Under the pieces are notes generated by a model. It was given only the letters and a program-made list of their open reading frames with translations. It was not told the origin of the DNA and did not search any database. From Chloroflexota bacterium (GTDB taxonomy: Bacteria; Chloroflexota; Dehalococcoidia; GIF9; UBA5629): 8,121 nt of DNA. Shown here in pieces: positions 6,381-8,121 of the stretch (within the stretch, counting starts at the first letter, position 1; each line of letters opens with the position of its first letter). The stretch is taken from contig JAPLHI010000203.1 of NCBI GenBank assembly GCA_026389695.1, positions 1 through 8,121 on the forward strand. Reading direction: 5' to 3'. The translations under genes and the position numbers were made by a program.

Positions 6381-6922
6381 ATATATTCAAAAAGACCAGT
6401 GCCCTACTGGAAGGGCATTTTCTGCTGACATCAGGGCTACATTCACCGCAGTACTGGGAAAAATTCAGTGTACTCCAATTTCCTCAGTACACTGAACAAC
6501 TATGTCATCTCATTGCTAAACACTACGAAAAAGCTAGCGTTCAAGTAGTCGCGGGCCCAACAACAGGCGGAGTAATAATAGCATTTGAAACCGCAAAACA
6601 GCTCGGAGTCAGAAGTATTTTTGCTGAGAAAGAAGTCGGTATCCGCGTTTTTCGCCGAGGTTTCCACATACAGCCCCGGGAAAGGGTCCTTGTGGTAGAT
6701 GATATCCTGACGACAGGTGGTTCAGTACTTGAGGTCATTGCTGCGGTAAAGAGCCTGAAGGGGAATGTAATAGGAGCAGGTGTGTTGGTTGACCGCTCCG
6801 ATAAAATAATTGATCTTGGTGTTCCACTATTCAGCTGCCTGAAATCGGTAACTGAGACATATCCTCCCGATGAATGTCCGCTATGCGCTAAGGGGGTACC
6901 CCTCGTCAGGCCTGGTGGCTAA
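6362..6922 (+). CDS. pyrE: Orotate phosphoribosyltransferase
   Basis: PyrE transfers phosphoribose from PRPP to orotate, giving OMP in pyrimidine synthesis. In the 186-residue protein the order is typical. It has LLTSGLHSPQYWEK (21-34), VAGPTTGGVIIAFETAK (63-79), FAEKEVGIRVFRRGF (87-101), and the PRPP-binding signature VLVVDDILTTGGSV (109-122). The end, YPPDECPLCAKGVPLVRPG, matches a PyrE subgroup with a Cys-x-x-Cys C-terminus that I recall from archaea, Chloroflexi and some thermophiles; the cysteines are 172 and 175. I chose ATG 6362 over the in-frame GTG at 6356 because GAAAGGTG (6351-6358) looks like the ribosome site, and the GTG lies inside it. The start is within lepB, in another frame. 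Its stop is 12 bases from the stop of the convergent zinc-ribbon gene, and I see no clear terminator in between. Confidence 0.95.
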   Translation: MSQAVLDIFKKTSALLEGHFLLTSGLHSPQYWEKFSVLQFPQYTEQLCHLIAKHYEKASVQVVAGPTTGGVIIAFETAKQLGVRSIFAEKEVGIRVFRRGFHIQPRERVLVVDDILTTGGSVLEVIAAVKSLKGNVIGAGVLVDRSDKIIDLGVPLFSCLKSVTETYPPDECPLCAKGVPLVRPGG

Positions 6923-6934
6923 ATATACTAGGGA

Positions 6935-7912
6935 TCACTGGTTAATCACCCTGGCAGTAACAGTGTAATCAGGACTCGTTCCATTCGGAACCATAGCTGA
7001 AAAGCCATGCACACTTCCCGGGCTGATTTCCGAAGGATAAGAATCCAAAGAAGCAACCACTTCGCTATAACCGGATTTACCGGCTACCTCTATTCTAACA
7101 GTAACCTCAATATCTTTTACACGCAAGACCAGGTCACCTGAGTTTCTGATTTGGCCTTTTATATAGGTCCTCGTCCCTCCCGGGGGATGTTCTTCAGATG
7201 ACCATCTAGTATCCAGCACCTCCACCTTAGTCGTTCCTGGTTGCATGCCGATATCGAAAGGTTTTTCTTCAGAAATCGTCTCATTTCCAGCGGGATCCAT
7301 CGATCTTACTTTGTAGAAGTAACTGGTTTTAATTTTCAGATCAGGCAATAAGATTGAGTGCTGCTTGACCATAGCTTCTTTTTGGGATGTAGGCTGCAAA
7401 TAATCACCTTTTTGCCGCAAATAAACCAGGCTTGTTGATAGCTCGTCAGTAATCCATTGTATTTCAACAGAATTGTAATTAACATTGATTACCTTGATAT
7501 CACTTATTTGTGGTGGAGTAGTATCCGGGGCAATTTGTTCGACAGGTTTACTGGGTGTTACATTCTCCGCAATAATGGGCTGATTTGGTTTTTCGAGTAA
7601 CTTAATCAGAAAATATATACCAGCCCCTATGACAACAATAATAATAATTAATCCTAATAGCAGTGGAACCGGTGATTTACTCTGTTGGGAACGATTAGCA
7701 GATTCTGGTTCTCTATATTCTTTTTCTGCTTGTTGTTGCCTTGAAGACCAGCTCAGCGTATTCCCACAATTTCGGCAGGTTTTATCGCTGGCATTTACTT
7801 TTGAATTGCACCCCGGGCATGAGTACTGGAACTTCTCTCCACATTGTCGGCAAAACGGATCGCCGATGGAGGTTTGCGCTCCGCATTTATAACAACTGAA
7901 TAAATTCTGCAT
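6935..7912 (-). CDS. Membrane protein with two N-terminal zinc ribbons, one transmembrane helix and a fibronectin-III-like extracytoplasmic part
   Basis: I do not recognise a named gene, but the 325-residue architecture is clear. Two short zinc ribbons come first: Cys7, 10, 21, 24, then Cys32, 35, 46, 49. A polar, charged linker with many Gln/Ser/Glu (about 54-80) follows, then one hydrophobic helix (about 83-105). A Pro/Thr-rich spacer (108-134) comes next, then a fibronectin type III-like domain (about 135-222) with VEIQWITDELSTSLVYL and SYFYKVRSMDPAGN. A last beta domain (about 229-323) resembles FxLYD-type domains, with IKGQIRNSGDLVLRVKDIEVTV. Ribbons inside and beta domains outside are the expected topology. 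It may act in surface interaction or signalling; that is inference. No strong ribosome site precedes the ATG. A good promoter lies at 7943-7971. Confidence 0.85.
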   Translation of the reverse strand: MQNLFSCYKCGAQTSIGDPFCRQCGEKFQYSCPGCNSKVNASDKTCRNCGNTLSWSSRQQQAEKEYREPESANRSQQSKSPVPLLLGLIIIIVVIGAGIYFLIKLLEKPNQPIIAENVTPSKPVEQIAPDTTPPQISDIKVINVNYNSVEIQWITDELSTSLVYLRQKGDYLQPTSQKEAMVKQHSILLPDLKIKTSYFYKVRSMDPAGNETISEEKPFDIGMQPGTTKVEVLDTRWSSEEHPPGGTRTYIKGQIRNSGDLVLRVKDIEVTVRIEVAGKSGYSEVVASLDSYPSEISPGSVHGFSAMVPNGTSPDYTVTARVINQ

Positions 7913-7942
7913 ATATTCGCAATTAAATTAATCTGCATACTT

Positions 7943-7971
7943 ATTTTAAATGTATATAGATTTCAGTTCAA
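7943..7971 (-). promoter_or_regulatory. Sigma-70-type promoter for the zinc-ribbon membrane protein
   Basis: On the minus strand TTGAAC (7971-7966), a 17-base spacer and TAAAAT (7948-7943) match the consensus at 4/6 and 5/6 positions. Transcription would begin near 7936, about 24 bases before the ATG at 7912. The short leader carries no evident Shine-Dalgarno sequence. Confidence 0.55.
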
Positions 7972-8046
7972 ATTTCATTAAATTTTATGCTTTCGTTAGT
8001 TAAATTCGCCTGTAATATTAGAGCATTAGCAGTCACGATTTGAATG

Positions 8047-8076
8047 TTGACACTTAAATCAGTAAAAAGCTACAAT
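8047..8076 (+). promoter_or_regulatory. Strong sigma-70-type promoter of the tRNA-Phe gene
   Basis: A perfect TTGACA (8047-8052) and TACAAT (8071-8076) are separated by 18 bases. The predicted start near 8083 is only a few bases before the tRNA 5' end at 8086, which is the usual arrangement for a stable RNA promoter. Confidence 0.75.
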
Positions 8077-8085
8077 GTCATCCGC

Positions 8086-8121
8086 GCCGAGGTAGCTCAG
8101 ATGGTAGAGCAGTGGACTGAA
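8086..8121 (+). tRNA. tRNA-Phe (anticodon GAA), 5' part only, cut by the right edge
   Basis: The first 36 tRNA positions are present: acceptor 5' strand GCCGAGG (8086-8092), T8-A9, D-stem GCTC/GAGC (8095-8098 and 8107-8110) around an 8-base D-loop containing GG, A26, and the 5' anticodon strand GTGGA (8112-8116). Then come C32, T33 and GAA (8119-8121) as positions 34-36. GAA after T33 reads Phe codons. The window ends exactly after the anticodon, so the 3' half and the closing stems cannot be checked. Some downstream rearrangement of the gene cannot be excluded. Confidence 0.85.

Noticed and set aside
8086..8121. Integration (att) site at the tRNA-Phe gene
   Set aside because: tRNA genes are common integration targets, but the 3' half is outside the window and no integrase or repeated tRNA fragment is visible here.

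Overview
The window is a moderately AT-rich stretch of bacterial chromosome carrying mostly housekeeping genes. Several things are compatible with a Chloroflexota, Dehalococcoidia-like organism: a single-domain EF-Tu-like protein, a PyrE with an ECPLC-type C-terminus, a membrane protein with zinc ribbons and a fibronectin-like domain, and secreted NEW3/SIMPL proteins. This assignment is inference from gene content and protein style. No 16S rRNA or database match was available.

Layout. (1) Positions 1-719, minus strand: the N-terminal 239 residues of a secreted NEW3-type surface protein that runs off the left edge. (2) Positions 720-935: a divergent promoter region. It serves the minus-strand gene and a plus-strand gene for an 84-residue EF-Tu domain-2-like protein (936-1190). 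(3) Positions 1194-4492, minus strand: a compact riboflavin operon in the order ribD-ribE-ribBA-ribH, with gaps of 5, 6 and 30 bases. It ends 3 bases from the convergent EF-Tu-like gene. (4) Positions 4493-4791: a 299-base spacer with a terminator for the next minus-strand gene and a long imperfect inverted repeat upstream of ribD, but no recognisable FMN riboswitch. (5) Positions 4792-5601, minus strand: an exported SIMPL-domain protein. It is divergent from a plus-strand pair, lepB (signal peptidase I) and pyrE (orotate phosphoribosyltransferase), which overlap by 19 bases. (6) Positions 6935-7912, minus strand: a membrane protein with two zinc ribbons and an extracellular fibronectin-III-like part. 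(7) Positions 8047-8121: a strong promoter and the first 36 bases of a tRNA-Phe(GAA) gene cut by the right edge.

How they work together. RibD, RibE, RibBA and RibH would cover the steps from GTP and ribulose 5-phosphate to riboflavin, except the dephosphorylation step, which usually lies elsewhere. The most notable observation is in RibBA: its RibB (DHBP synthase) half lacks about 53-54 residues in frame, including the conserved TTGIS-type and RPGHxFPL segments. The GTP cyclohydrolase II half is intact. Unless this is an assembly error, the genome needs another source of dihydroxybutanone phosphate. I found no mobile element, CRISPR array, defence system or clearly new multi-gene system here.
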